The position numbers and the translations under genes are program-made. Positions 46,075-57,812 of a stretch of 64,000 nt of DNA are shown here, piece by piece. Every line of letters starts with the position of its first letter. The first letter of the stretch is position 1. The stretch comes from Brassica napus (taxonomy: Eukaryota > Streptophyta > Magnoliopsida > Brassicales > Brassicaceae): positions 1 to 64,000 of the forward strand of contig NW_026014728.1 of the NCBI RefSeq assembly GCF_020379485.1. The letters run 5' to 3'. The notes beneath the pieces were generated by a model. That model did no database searches. It saw only the letters and a program-made list of their open reading frames with translations, and was not told the DNA's origin.

Positions 46075-47596
46075 TGATGTTAGGAGTTTTCAAGGCTCCT
46101 AAGACAAATGTTGTAGTATAGTGATTGTCGAACCAGTTCTGAGGGATATCAAAGCACTGAGAATGCAAGTACTCACTTAATCTAAGTGCAACCAATGATT
46201 TAGATGGGTTTTAAACTACTACTAATACTAGAAAGCAATAACAAAATGATACTTTCTTGACTAAGGGAAAAGAGAACTCATGGGCATAGGGATTAGACCT
46301 TGGGTGATCAAGTATCGAACTAAAGATGGCAAATGATCAATCAAACTATCAACCTTAAGCCTAGACACAATTCTAATCAAGCTCTATGTCTAGATAAATG
46401 CTCATTTGCTAACATATCTCAAACATCAAATGTCTTTGGTTGAATAATATGAAAGCAATCATTACTAACAAGTCTATTAGCTATCTTAGCACCTTTAACA
46501 ACAAATGTCTTTGGCAAAGTATACTAAAAGCCTAGGAGAGGTGTCTCAGGCATTTCATCAAACACCTTTCGGGTGGGAAATGCCTATTGATCAACTTTTG
46601 AGTGGCCAACTCAGAAGATGCATTAGGAATACTCTACTAGCAAGGAACAAGAATGATCTACACTAAAACATCCTAGAACTAACCTAATCACCCTTAATCT
46701 CCCTAACCCATGAATTCAAAAGGTTATTACTCACTAATCTCCATGATTCCTCTTAAACCCATATTGGATTTCAGATTAATCATGTAGAGAAATAGATAAG
46801 AAATCAACAATAACACAAGAACATAACAATCAAAATCCAAGAGATGAACTTCACAAGAGAGTTTTTGTGTATTTCTCAATAGATCAAAAGATAATCTCTC
46901 TGGTGGCTACCAAAGATGTTTAAAACATAGGTTTTAGAAATGTAAAACGTCCAAAATAAATTGCAAAAAGGTCCTTGAGAAGTCATGATTTTCGGCAGCA
47001 AAATAACGCGGAGCGACTTGCAGGTGTCGCTCCGGAAGGTCGCTCCAGGGCCGATTTTTGGTGTCTCCGGGCGAGAGGTCCCGAGCGACTTTGGTGTGTC
47101 GCTCCAACGAGTCGCTCTGGATCGGGAGCGACCTTGATAGGTCGCTCTGAGAGGTCGCTCCAGGGTCATCTAAGACTGTTCGGAGTGACGAGAACGCGAG
47201 CGACTTCATGGCGTCGCTTTAGGAGGTCGCTCCGAGAGGTGTGTGAGATGCGAGCGACCTCGGCGCGTCGCTCTGGGCAAGTCGCTTCACGGGGTGAGTA
47301 TGGCGAGCGACTTCACGGGGTCGCTCCAGCTAGGTCGCTCTGAGAGGTGCTTTGGAGCGACCTCATGACGTCGCTGCGGAACCTCGCTCCCTGCTCTGCT
47401 CGTCCAATGATCACATATATCACCTCCTTTGAGCTCCAAATGCATCCAAATGTCCCTAAGAACTCCATGTGGCACTCCAGTACCTAATAGAGACTCATGT
47501 ATGCAAAATGCAACCTAAAGATGTCTAAATCCTAATCTCTATGATGAAAATGCACATGGATGAATAGATAAAACAATGCAAATATGCAAGATATCA
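46075..47596 (-). repeat. Athila-2 3' LTR
   Basis: 1,522 bp from TGATGTTAGGAG to GATATCA. Partner of 48839-50361. It includes a GTCGCTC/GAGCGAC-rich tract (47013-47395). Open frames found across that tract are by-products of the repeated motif. Confidence 0.95.
47013..47395. repeat. GAGCGAC / GTCGCTC motif cluster in the Athila-2 LTR
   Basis: About twenty copies of GAGCGAC or its complement GTCGCTC, usually as GAGCGAC-N(8-12)-GTCGCTC inverted pairs about 20-25 bp apart. GC-rich against an AT-rich LTR. The same tract lies at about 49777-50160 in the other LTR. Comparable in layout to the GATCGGTCGATC clusters of Athila-1. Confidence 0.85.
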
Positions 47597-48838
47597 ACTC
47601 CCCCAAACTTGTTCTTTTACTTGTCCACAAGTGAACTTTCTAGAACTCATAGGGAGAGAGGTTTGAAGGTGAGAGCTCATAGCCAAAAGAAACACATAAA
47701 GCACTCAAATCAACATCTAAATTCAGCATTAGTACATCCTCTCTTATTATACTCTAGCTTCTCTAGGCCTATTCAACTCTTTTCATCCCTAAACTCATCA
47801 TCATGCATTCACACATGCAAATCAGCCAACTCTCAAGTACATTAAGCATAGCATCAAGTGAATTCTTGCAAATGGTCAGTTGGTCCAAGTCATTGGGTTG
47901 GGTAAGGGAAGGCTTTTATTCAAGTGATTCAAGAGGTTCGAAACATAAAATCTTTAAGGTGGTTTACTCTCGAAACAAGTAGCCTTGACATTGCACATAA
48001 TATATCTAAGAAAGGGATCAACTCATGCATACAATGCTCAATCTCCATTGTTCTACCCTTTTCCCAAACATACAATTACACAATCATTCTCAAATGTCAA
48101 ACCCAACTCACATCTCTCACCAAAAGATCCTAAGAACATTAACTCCTTCTCTTTGAAATCTACAAGGGATTTTTCACAACCTCAAAACATTACTTAGCTC
48201 CTAACAACTTTGCTAGCCCCTTTTTCTTTCTTTTTCTTTCTTTCATATTTTTTTTTTTTTTTTTTTTTTAAATGGGGGCCAAGACTTTTCATAACTTGAG
48301 CTAGAGGTTTTTTTTTTTTTACTTATCCCAGTAAGACAATTCACTTAAACACAAAGAGTTATTTATTTTCCTTTCATTGCTCCCAAATCATAATCACAAC
48401 TCTCACCCCCCCCCACCTATAGCTAGACAATAGAGTGCCCAATCTAGCAAGAATGAGATCAAGCATTGTCGTTCCCGATACTCTCAACATTATGCACATG
48501 TAAGAAGACTTTCCGAAGAAGGGCCTCACTCATCAAACAATTGAAAGCTAAAAGGAGGGAAAGGTTTTGGGAGTGGTCTACCACTAGAGTTGGTCAGAAT
48601 AAGATTGGGCATAAAGTTCTGTTCTCTTCTACTCAGGTCCCTCTCAAAAGCTCTGATGTCTGCTACTATTGGAACTAGGTTTGATGGACCCCTGCTCCTC
48701 AAGTTCATACACCTGAAGTGAAAGGTAGGTGAAGAAGAAGAAGGTCAGTAACAAAACAAAATTAAAATGACTTAGTCTCAAGCAAGTGACTAAATCTCAA
48801 TGTTTAAATCTACTTAGAATTTGGGAACGGCGCCAATT
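47597..48838 (-). other. Athila-2 internal region
   Basis: Mostly non-coding. It contains the polypurine complement at the left, pyrimidine and T-runs at 48219-48330, a C-run near 48405 and the primer site at the right end. A short gag-like start is listed separately. Confidence 0.75.
48526..48708 (-). pseudogene. Athila-2 gag N-terminal remnant
   Basis: A 60-codon frame starting with MNLRSRGPSNLVPI, parallel to the start of Athila-1 gag ([13 protein letters not shown]). It stops soon after, and no other gag or pol domain follows. This shows that Athila-2 derives from an Athila relative by internal deletion. Confidence 0.75.
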
Positions 48839-50361
48839 TGATGTTAGGAGTTTTCAAGGCTCCTAAGACAAATGTTGTAGTATAGTGATTGTCGAACTAG
48901 TTCTGAGGGATATCAAAGCACTGAGAATGCAAGTACTCACTTAATCTAAGTGCAACCAATGATTTAGATGGGTTTTAAACTACTACTAATACTAGAAAGC
49001 AATAACAAAATGATACTTTCTTGACTAAGGGAAAAGAGAACTCATGGGCATAGGGATTAGACCTTGGGTGATCAAGTATCGAACTAAAGATGGCAAATGA
49101 TCAATCAAACTATCAACCTTAAGCCTAGACACAATTCTAAGCAAGCTCTATGTCTAGATAAATGCTCATTTGCTAACATATCTCAAACATCAAATGTCTT
49201 TGGTTGAATAATATGAAAGCAATCATTACTAACAAGTCTATTAGCTATCTTAGCACCTTTAACAACAAATGTCTTTGGCAAAGTATACTAAAAGCCTAGG
49301 AGAGGTGTCTCAGGCATTTCATCAAACACCTTTCGGGTGGGAAATGCCTATTGATCAACTTTTGAGTGGCCAACTCAGAAGATGCATTAGGAATACTCTA
49401 CTAGCAAGGAACAAGAATGATCTACACTAAAACATCCTAGAACTAACCTAATCACCCTTAATCTCCCTAACCCATGAATTCAAAAGGTGATTACTCACTA
49501 ATCTCCATGATTCCTCTTAAACCCATATTGGATTTCAGATTAATCATGTAGAGAAATAGATAAGAAATCAACAATAACACAAGAACATAACAATCAAAAT
49601 CCAAGAGATGAACTTCTCAAGAGAGTTTTTGTGTATTTCTCAATAGATCAAAAGATAATCTCTCTGGTGGCTACCAAAGATGTTTAAAACATAGGTTTTA
49701 GAAATGTAAAACGTCCAAAATAAATTGCAAAAAGGTCCTTGAGAAGTCATGATTTTCGGCAGCAAAATAACGCGGAGCGACTTGCAGGTGTCGCTCCGGA
49801 AGGTCGCTCCAGGGCCGATTTTTGGTGTCTCCGGGCGAGAGGTCCCGAGCGACTTTGGTGTGTCGCTCCAACGAGTCGCTCTGGATCGGGAGCGACCTTG
49901 ATAGGTCGCTCTGAGAGGTCGCTCCAGGGTCATCTAAGACTGTTCGGAGTGACGAGAACGCGAGCGACTTCATGGCGTCGCTTTAGGAGGTCGCTCCGAG
50001 AGGTGTGTGAGATGCAAGCGACCTCGGCGCGTCGCTCTGGGCAAGTCGCTTCACGGGGTGAGTATGGCGAGCGACTTCACGGGGTCGCTCCAGCTAGGTC
50101 GCTCTGAGAGGTGCTTTGGAGCGACCTCATGACGTCGCTGCGGAACCTCGCTCCCCTGCTCTGCTCGTCCAATGATCACATATATCACCTCCTTTGAGCT
50201 CCAAATGCATCCAAATGTCCCTAAGAACTCCATGTGGCACTCCAGTACCTAATAGAGACTCATGTATGCAAAATGCAACCTAAACATGTCTAAATCCTAA
50301 TCTCTATGATGAAAATGCACATGGATGAATAGATAAAACAATGCAAATATGCAAGATATCA
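48839..50361 (-). repeat. Athila-2 5' LTR
   Basis: Copy of 46075-47596 with one extra C near 50155 and about six substitutions noticed (for example at 48898, 49142, 49489 and 50016). On the minus strand it is followed by the primer site. Confidence 0.95.
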
Positions 50362-50377
50362 AACGGCGCCAAAAACT
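50362..50377 (-). promoter_or_regulatory. Upstream half of the Athila-1 primer binding site
   Basis: The minus strand reads AGTTTTTGGCGCCGTT, directly after the Athila-1 5' LTR. The match TGGCGCCGTT...GCCGGGG is the primer site usual for Athila elements. The second half is 4.3 kb away at 46061-46069 because Athila-2 is inserted here. Confidence 0.9.
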
Positions 50378-51699
50378 TGATGTGTCGAGTTTTAACCCGA
50401 TTATCTAACTGCAAGTGCACAGTAAAGTACGCAGTAGTAATGCGGGATCGAATCCACAGGGACCGATGATCACACGTAGAGTTGCAGACAAGTTAATAGC
50501 TACAGCGAACAAAGATATAATTTTGATGGTTTTTATTTAATTTTCTTTAGTGTCACAAATCATAAACAAGCTGTAAAAAGATGATTTAAACGATTTGAAA
50601 ACTATTTTAAAACAAACGTTGGGCATTGGGAATTCTCAGGGATTTCTTTTTAATCAAGATACAATTAATGGCAGACACAGGGATATATTAAGAACCGTCT
50701 AGAACTCAAACACGATATTAGAATTAACCTACTTCCGTAGCGCTAATTCTCTATGTTATAGAAATCTCCACACTAACTTCCGCTGAGTTTCAATTTCTAA
50801 ACAAGCATTAAGAACAGGTTCAATATGTTCACAAAGCGCAATAACATCAACTTCCGAGGTTTAGGACACTTTGCTCATCTAAAGTATTTTCGGAAATTCA
50901 AACAATCACTTTCGGTGCATCAAACAATCTGAAATCATGAACTAAGTGATCAATTCAGTTCAAGCAGTAAGAAATCCATTAGATGAAGAACCAAAACGTA
51001 ATCCCTTAGTCTACACACGTTTTATGAATCAAAACATCAAGAAATCCCCTATGAGAACCCCCTAAACCCAACTAGATGACTACTCACACATAACTAAGCA
51101 AGAACAACACGATTTTAATGAAGAAAACATGATAAGATTGTATTAAAACAGAGGAAAGGTTCAGAAGATCTTCTCCAAATGGTTTTGAGATGAACTCCTT
51201 TACAAATCTTCACAAATCACACAAAACAAGTACAAAACTCTCAAATCTCTCTCAAGAACTTGTAAATCTCCTTCTTGGTCGCCCCTGGTCTTTTCTGAGT
51301 CCCAAAGGTCGAGTTCTTGCGTCTCTTATTGAGGGGAGTGGGTAAAAAGGAGTGAAAAGCTCGTTTGTGCGTGTGGAGCCCGTAGAGCGTGGGATCGGTC
51401 GATCCACATGGACCGGATCGGTCGATCTAGTGCATGAAAGCGTGGGATCGGTCGATCCACATGTACCGGATCGGTCGATCTCACGTCCTGTGCGATCAAT
51501 ACTTCTCATTCGGTCCATTGTTCGGTCCATCTTGCTTCTGAATAAATCCCGAATGCGTTCTTTTCTTGCAAGCTATCTAGTAACCTGCATATTACACTTA
51601 AGAACACCAAAACGCATCAAATAGACCAAAACATTAATTAAAACCGACCATTTAATTTCTCCAAAACGAGTTTAAAACCGTTAAAAACACGGAATATCA
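50378..51699 (-). repeat. Athila-1 5' LTR
   Basis: 1,322 bp, the partner of 35899-37220. It carries the same four-motif GATCGGTCGATC cluster (about 51393-51480). The following GATGT is the TSD in Copia-2 gag. Confidence 0.96.
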
Positions 51700-51866
51700 G
51701 ATGTGAGAGTAGAACCATCCTTGGTTCCACTAGAATCTTCTCCAGTCATAGTCGTAGAACGAAGAGTACCTTGATAAAGAGATCAAGAATACTTAGATGA
51801 AAGGAATGAAGATAGAGTAGGTCAAGAATCGAAAACCTATAATTTTAGGTTATAGCACTGATACCA
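51700..51866 (-). promoter_or_regulatory. Copia-2 gag start, leader and primer binding site
   Basis: On the minus strand: the primer site TGGTATCAGTGC directly next to the LTR (complement at 51855-51866), a leader, then the gag start codon at 51749-51747 and 16 codons before the Athila-1 insertion. Confidence 0.85.
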
Positions 51867-52027
51867 TGTCAAAATTCTAGTTTGGTATAAAGAGTTTTCT
51901 TATTATTCAATGTCGTAGTAGGCGTTTGCTTCTTATACGCATAGTTGACCTAATACAATCTTTAATTATTTGTCTATACATCCTTATATAAGAAATAATT
52001 ACATAAAAGGTCATAACTCTCTCAATA
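51867..52027 (-). repeat. Copia-2 5' LTR
   Basis: 161 bp, partner of 31317-31474, followed by the TSD CACTG at 52028-52032. Confidence 0.93.
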
Positions 52028-52032
52028 CACTG

Positions 52033-52544
52033 GCTCCAACGACCTGAAACATTAGATCACCGTATAGTTACAATCGTCTTTCTTCTATCTCTTTTCTTTC
52101 TCTCGACTGTTACAACTTTTTTCGTATGATTGATCTAATACTGTTACATCATTAGATCACCGTATTAGATCAAATCCACGGCTTTATATCTTAGCCTTAC
52201 ACTTGTCTTTAATCCGAGAACACGAGAGCTGGTTTACTTAACACTAAACCATTGCACAATCACACAAGCCGGTGTAGCTCTAACCCTGACTGAACCAATT
52301 GAACGGAAGAGAACTTGTCTATATCTTCAAATCTCCACCTTAGACAAGTTCTAACCTCAGTTAACAAAAAAAAGACAAGTTCTAACCTCATCACAAAACT
52401 TGGATGACTCCTCAGACTTCATGACCTTCTCTGTAAACACAAGAACTCTTTACTGGATCCTCTCTGAACCTTCTACTAGATTATCTTTGAGTTCTTCACC
52501 GAACTCCTCCTAAGCCCTTCGCCAGTCTCAGCTTCTTCTTTTCT
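52033..52544 (-). repeat. Probable 3' LTR and tail of an older Copia element (Copia-3)
   Basis: No gene. ATTAGATCACCGTAT occurs twice about 100 bp apart (52051 and 52153). On the minus strand, CTTGTCTAAGGTGGAGATTT near 52330-52350 is like the purine-rich 3' end of a common plant Copia lineage, which places an LTR to its left. Copia-2 seems to have landed inside that LTR, whose outer edge may be near 31302. Confidence 0.5.
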
Positions 52545-53302
52545 TCAGTTATTAGTAATCCAAAGCATTCTCAAAGCTTCTTTTGACTTGAACATTGGTA
52601 ATACCTTAGTGAATATGTCTGCTGGATTATTAGCCGTTGCAATCTTTAGAACTTGAACTTCACCCATACTGATCAAATCCCGAACAAAGTGATATTTGAC
52701 TGCCACATGTTTCATTCTCTCATGGTGCACAACATTCTTTTACAATTCTATTGCTTTATGAGAATCACAACACACCATCTTTTGATTTTCCAAAAACAAT
52801 ATCATGTAACCTTTAACTCCATCCGGATATCCTGTGAATATACCTCTCTTATCCCTTGGTTGGAGATTTCCTTCTATTGAATGTACATAAACCAGACAAC
52901 CAAATTTCTTAAGATTGTTGAGATCTGGCATCTGAGATGTCCATAATTCTTTAGCTATTTTGAACTCTATAACTGACAAAGGTGATCTGTTTATTAGAAA
53001 CACAGCCGTTGCAGCAGCCTTTGCCGAAAACTTCAAGCCTAAGCCACTTTCACTCAACATACTACACTCCTTGTTCATTATTGCTATGCTCAACCTTTCT
53101 CTAAAGCCATTTATTGGGATGTGTATGAGCATGTCATGTGCCTTACTATTTCCTTGTCCTCTGCAGAATTTATCAGTTGCTGATTGCAAAACTCCAATCC
53201 ATTGTCATTTCTAAGCCTTTTAACCTTTCTTTCATTCTGCGTCTCAACCATCTTCTTCCATACTACAAAGTACAAACCTTTGGAAGGTTTCTTACAAATC
53301 AT
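52545..53302 (-). pseudogene. Copia-3 pol remnant with internal deletion
   Basis: Minus-strand frames encode the end of an integrase (LRNDNGLEFCNQQL, then AATAVFLINRSP), a frameshift near 53150, the VYVHS/GYPDGVKGY region, and then directly RNase H sequence (CCDSHKAIEL and KYHFVRDLISMGEVQV). The whole reverse transcriptase has been deleted between these parts, and a stop sits before the conserved KN. The lineage differs from Copia-1 and Copia-2. An old, dead fragment. Confidence 0.85.
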
Positions 53303-53569
53303 ATTTAAGTTAATTTCTCTAAAGTCAGTTATAAAAGTATACTTAATTGAGTTGTATTAATATTAAAATAATTACATTTAAAAATATAATGGATTCTTAA
53401 AAAAATCAATTATATATACACATGTACAAGATTTCTTTTCAAAATTTGTTTATTTTCAAGTAATTACAAATATTTTCTTTACAAAATATTGATGGAAATA
53501 AATAAAAACATTTCTTATTTTATTTTTAAAATAATTTTTATTTTTAATAATCAATTTTTAGTTTTATAC

Positions 53570-53935
53570 ATATTTATTTTCTTAGTGTTTCAAAAAACAT
53601 ATTATTTAATTTCTAAATAATATATTAGATATTTGGTTTTATGTTAAGACTAACTTATTATAAAATAAATAATTTTGATTTGAGTTTTCATCTCTATCTA
53701 AAATTTTGGGTACAAAATATTCAAACTGAACCATATAAAAAGCAGACATTAACGGGCTTCAAAATTGAAAAAAAAAACAATTTGATCAAAACATAAAGGA
53801 GTCAAACGGAAATTATACTACGTCTCACAATTCTTAAATGGATGAAAATTTTCTCTAGCCGAAAGTTTCATAACTGTTAAGTACTAATATGAATATCCGA
53901 ATGTTAAAAACTATCTAAATGAAGAACATAACTAA
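53570..53935. repeat. Inverted partner of the left-flank repeat
   Basis: Reverse complement of about 146-496. Both copies share CAAATATCTA, ATTATTTAGAAATTAAAT and CGGCTAGAGA-type blocks, with many single-base changes. No coding capacity. Confidence 0.7.
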
Positions 53936-56196
53936 ATGCATTTAGTAAATTAATCTGATTTTATTTTAGTTATATTAAAACTGGCAATAATCATATGTTT
54001 AAATTCAAAAATAGATGCAATTCAATATAGAAAATGAATAACCAATTTGAAATCAAATGTATAGTTAAGACAAAAAAATATTGACCAATTATTATATTTA
54101 AATTATTTTTAAACACTAGGTAATAAATCGCCCTACCCCGCGGGATTTTGTGTGTTTTCAATTTATATATTGTGTTGTTAGTTAAAGAGATATTCTAAAT
54201 GAAACATGCACATAATTGATTTGATATAAAATTTTGAATGTAATTATTTTAAAATGGATTGAATAAAGAGTAAAAATTTGCTTTTATAAGGCTTAGTGCA
54301 TGTTTTATTATTTTTCATATGGACCTCTCATATTTCTCCAATTTGATTATGAACCGTGAAACTCTTTAAAATAAAATAATATCTCTGTTAACTTTGTGTA
54401 TATTTCTGTTTCATGCATGTTTTGCAATTTGAATATATCACTTTAATTTCTAAATTAATATCATACAAGGTGTTTTGTCCGCACATGCGAGCATAATCAT
54501 CTTACGAATACTTATTATTTTATGTTTTATTAATCCAAAAATCGGCATTATAAAAATTATGGTGAATTCTTTGTTTCTAAAAATTTATACCTGTTATGTT
54601 GAAATTTTAGTTAAATTATTGAAAGGTAGATCATATTTTTTTTCTTCTAAATACCCCATGGAGGAATGAATTTATAATAAAAAAATTCACTAAGCAATTT
54701 TGATAAGGAACAAATTGAACAAAAAATCATTTTTTTTTTATTTTTTCAATTTCTCAAAAGAAATTTTATTTTTTATTTTGTTTATTTTTTCATTCTTCTA
54801 CTAGTCACCAACTAAAGCTATAGTGTTTCACGGATTAAACTGGTTTAAAGTAAAAGCAAGAAAATTTGTTTTGAACTCAGTCACAAGTTAAGTTATTATT
54901 TATGATTTTAAATAGTTAAATCAAACATCAAATTATTTATATATATAAAAAAACGTTCATCAAACTATGTATTTATTATTGTGTTAAAAGTTTTAAAACA
55001 CTCATATATTAGAAATAGTTTAGAAAATATCTTTATATAAATATTTTTGTTTGACTAATATTTAATTATAAACTGTTTTATATCTTAGTTTTTTAACTTT
55101 ATAATAAAAAATATTGTTTTCAGATAGCAACACAATATATATAAGAATTCTCTTAAGTTTTAAATATATTTTCACAATTTTATTATATTATTTTATAATT
55201 AATTATTTAATATAACATGTAAATTCAATATTATTAAAATAAAATGCGTGTTTTATTATATATAAAATTCATTACGGGTTTTGTGAAAATTAATAAATAC
55301 TCAGTTAGAAACTACTAATAAATCAATAGCCTATATAAAAGCTTAAAACCTAATAAAATATGACAAATAAGAAAATAAGAATTTTAATATAACATATAAA
55401 TTTAAATATTATTAAATCAAAATTCGTTTTTAATTATATATAAAATTCATTACATATATTCTTTTAAATTAATAAATTAGTGATTCAGCTAAAAATTATT
55501 AATAAATCAATGACTAAGCTAAAACCCAATAAAAATATAACAAATAAGTAAAATTGACTAAATTCATGGAAAACATGAAAAATAAGTAAAATCAAAGTAA
55601 TTATATATCTAATTACATATTTTACAGTTATATTATTTAAATTAATAAATTATGGAGTCAACTAAAAACTATTAATAAATTAATGACTCAGATTAAACAT
55701 AATTAAAACATGACAAATAAGAAAAATTATCTAAAATCATGAAAATCATGAAAATCATGACAAATAAGCTAAATCACTTCACAAATAATAGTATATATAT
55801 ATATATATATATATTATATTATGTCACATTTTAGTTTTATTATAAATAATTGATGTACCAACCTATGTTCTTGAACTGGTTACATATTCTTTACTCACTA
55901 CCATATTCCATCAGATCAATGAAGATATATGTTGTTCCTTCTCTCTACACCTTCAAATGGAAGGCGGATGTCAATTCTATTTTTGGTATGAGGCTTATAA
56001 TAATTTTCTTATAACTAATGCTTGGTTTATATGTATTTAAATAAAATTTAAACTAACTATTATGAAAAAAACAACAAGATTAGGAAGGGGCACATCCACA
56101 TCCCCCTTCTTGCCCTCTGCCTGCCGCCTCTTTTTTGTAATCTCACGGAAAAGTCACTTAAAATGATGTTAATTGACTCGTTTTCCAAAACTATAA
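53936..56196. repeat. AT-rich interval with degenerate ~177 bp repeats
   Basis: No gene. Between about 55200 and 55720 a block containing ATATAAAATTCATTAC and ATTAATAAATCAATGACT-like strings recurs at about 177 bp steps, degenerate. A (TA)n run lies at 55795-55815. At 54116-54119 CTAG followed by GTAATAAATCGCCC and CCCGCGGG looks like a minus-strand Helitron 3' end whose 5' end I could not place. Confidence 0.55.
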
Positions 56197-57647
56197 GGCT
56201 CTAAATGGTGACTAAGGGAATGAATGAGAATGGTGAATTTTTTATCATTCCTTACAATTCAAAAGGAACTAGATTTTGATCAGCGCGCTCGCGCGGTTAA
56301 ATTTTTTTAAAAATATGATACTATTTTTTTTTATGTCACTACTTAGGGTTGGAAAAAAACTCAAATTCGAAGAACCGAATCAATCTCAATCCGAATAAGT
56401 AGTACCAAATCCGAACCGAAATTGATTAAATATCTGAATTATTCAAAAAATTTGTATTTGAAGAACTGAAACCTAATCCGATCTGAACCGAAGTATTTTG
56501 GGAATCCAAAATTGATTTTTATATTTATATATATTAATTATTTTTATATTTAATATATATAAAACATCCAGAATATATATGAAACTTTTAATTAAATTCA
56601 TTTAAATACTTGAAAATATATACAAATAATCAAACGTAAAGATCTAAAATAGTTAAAATATACACAAAACTCCAAAAATACTTAAATAATTATTAATTCT
56701 CTATCCAAATATTTAAACCAAACCAAGTTATATGTTAAGTTAGGTACTCTGGCATATGTTATTCAAATTTATATGTAATATATTCTATTGTTTATAGATT
56801 TTTTAAAAATTAAGGCATATAATAAATTTTAATATTTTTTAAATAATTTAAATTGGTTATCCAAATCCGAACCGAATTCTCAAAGATCTGAACCGAACAC
56901 GAAATCCCAAATAGACCCGAAAACAAACCCGAACGCCCACTCCTAATCACTATTATATATCCTATATGTGTCATAGGTTACAAAAATATGTGTTATCATA
57001 TAATTAATCGTATTTTATACGTACCATCAAATAAGTAATCTTATAATTAATAATATTTTGTACGTCCAATCATATAAATAATCACACATATTATTTTTCA
57101 AATTTCTATGTGAAATATAAAACCCATTATTTAAGTTGGTGTTTGAAATTTGGCTTTGTATTGTATTTTTTTTATATATATTGAAAACATTTTTATAATG
57201 GTTATTGGAAAATATGTTAGCAAAAATCAATTTTTGAATGAATTTTTGATATAAATCAATTTAAATTATTATTTTAATTTGAATATGTATATCAATTAAG
57301 ATAAGCTCATTACTTTTTAACATAATGTAATGGTTTTCCAATTTTTTAATAGCATAAGCCCATTATTTTTTTTTCTAACTTACTGCTATTCATGTTTCCA
57401 AACATCACTATTTTTTTTAACTACTATCTATGTTGCCAAACAAAAGGTTAAAATACTTCTACTTTAATAAAATAGATAGATATTTGTTTCTTATGGTTCT
57501 TTCACATTCCTTAAAATTTAATGAATATTAGACTACAATTATTTCTTATCAAATTAGGCGAGGAATAGATTTTCCTATTGTTTTATTTCTTTTCATTCAT
57601 TTCCTTCGTATTCCTTATATTCCTTTTAACAGTTACTAGTTACAGCC
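56197..57647. mobile_element. Possible hAT-like MITE split by a Helitron
   Basis: The left end GGCTCTAAATGGTGACT and the right end on the opposite strand GGCTGTAACTAGTAACTG are similar, and both run into AAGGAAT-rich sequence. No clear 8 bp TSD was found. The Helitron at 56269-57480 would sit inside it. Confidence 0.35.
56269..57480 (-). mobile_element. Non-autonomous Helitron
   Basis: On the minus strand it starts TCTATCTATTTTATTAAAG at 57480, preceded by A. It ends AAAATCTAG at 56269, followed by T, the A/T target rule of Helitrons. A GC hairpin (AACCGCGCGAGCGCGCT, 56282-56298) lies about 12 bp before the end. The 1,212 bp encode no Rep/helicase. Confidence 0.85.
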
Positions 57648-57812
57648 TAAATGAAAAATCAATTATTATTTCTAAATAAAACACTGAACTTTATTATTTC
57701 TTGATATAGTATCGTTCAAACATCAATTATTACATAACGCAACAATATCTATAAGAACCTTACGTTCCTTACTAATGATCTTGCCATGCTGTCAAGCCTT
57801 TTAGACTCCACA

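Larger units (their letters stand above)
46075..50361 (-). mobile_element. Athila-2: small non-autonomous Athila-like element
   Basis: LTRs 46075-47596 (1,522 bp) and 48839-50361 (1,523 bp) differ at about seven places. The TSD is AACGG (46070-46074 and 50362-50366). Its own primer site TTGGCGCCGTTCCC (minus strand, 48824-48837) and a polypurine tract (complement CTCCCCCAAACTTG at 47598) are present. The 1.24 kb interior holds only a gag start. It must rely on proteins from a related element. It landed inside the primer site of Athila-1. Confidence 0.95.
35899..51699 (-). mobile_element. Athila-1 (Ty3/gypsy) retrotransposon, split by Athila-2
   Basis: Two 1,322 bp LTRs (35899-37220 and 50378-51699) differ at about five places. 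The TSD is GATGT (35894-35898 and 51700-51704). On the minus strand: primer site TGGCGCCGTTGCCGGGG (split by Athila-2), gag-pol (45961-40280), an ATHILA ORF-1 gene in the env position (40031-38544), a 1.3 kb non-coding stretch, and a polypurine tract before the 3' LTR. A premature stop near the end of integrase and the insertion in its primer site disable it. Confidence 0.96.
31317..52027 (-). mobile_element. Copia-2 LTR retrotransposon, carrying nested Athila elements
   Basis: Flanked by the 5 bp TSD CACTG (31312-31316 and 52028-52032). LTRs at 31317-31474 and 51867-52027 differ at about six positions plus a 3 bp indel, so this insertion is clearly older than the Athila elements inside. It has a primer site complementary to initiator tRNA-Met next to the right LTR and a polypurine tract next to the left one. 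About 4.9 kb is its own sequence. The remaining 15.8 kb is Athila-1 inserted near the start of gag. Confidence 0.95.

Noticed and set aside
46934..47343. Arg/Ser-rich open frames in the Athila-2 LTRs (also 49698-50107)
   Set aside because: They are translations of the GAGCGAC motif cluster and exist on both strands. No domain and no start context.
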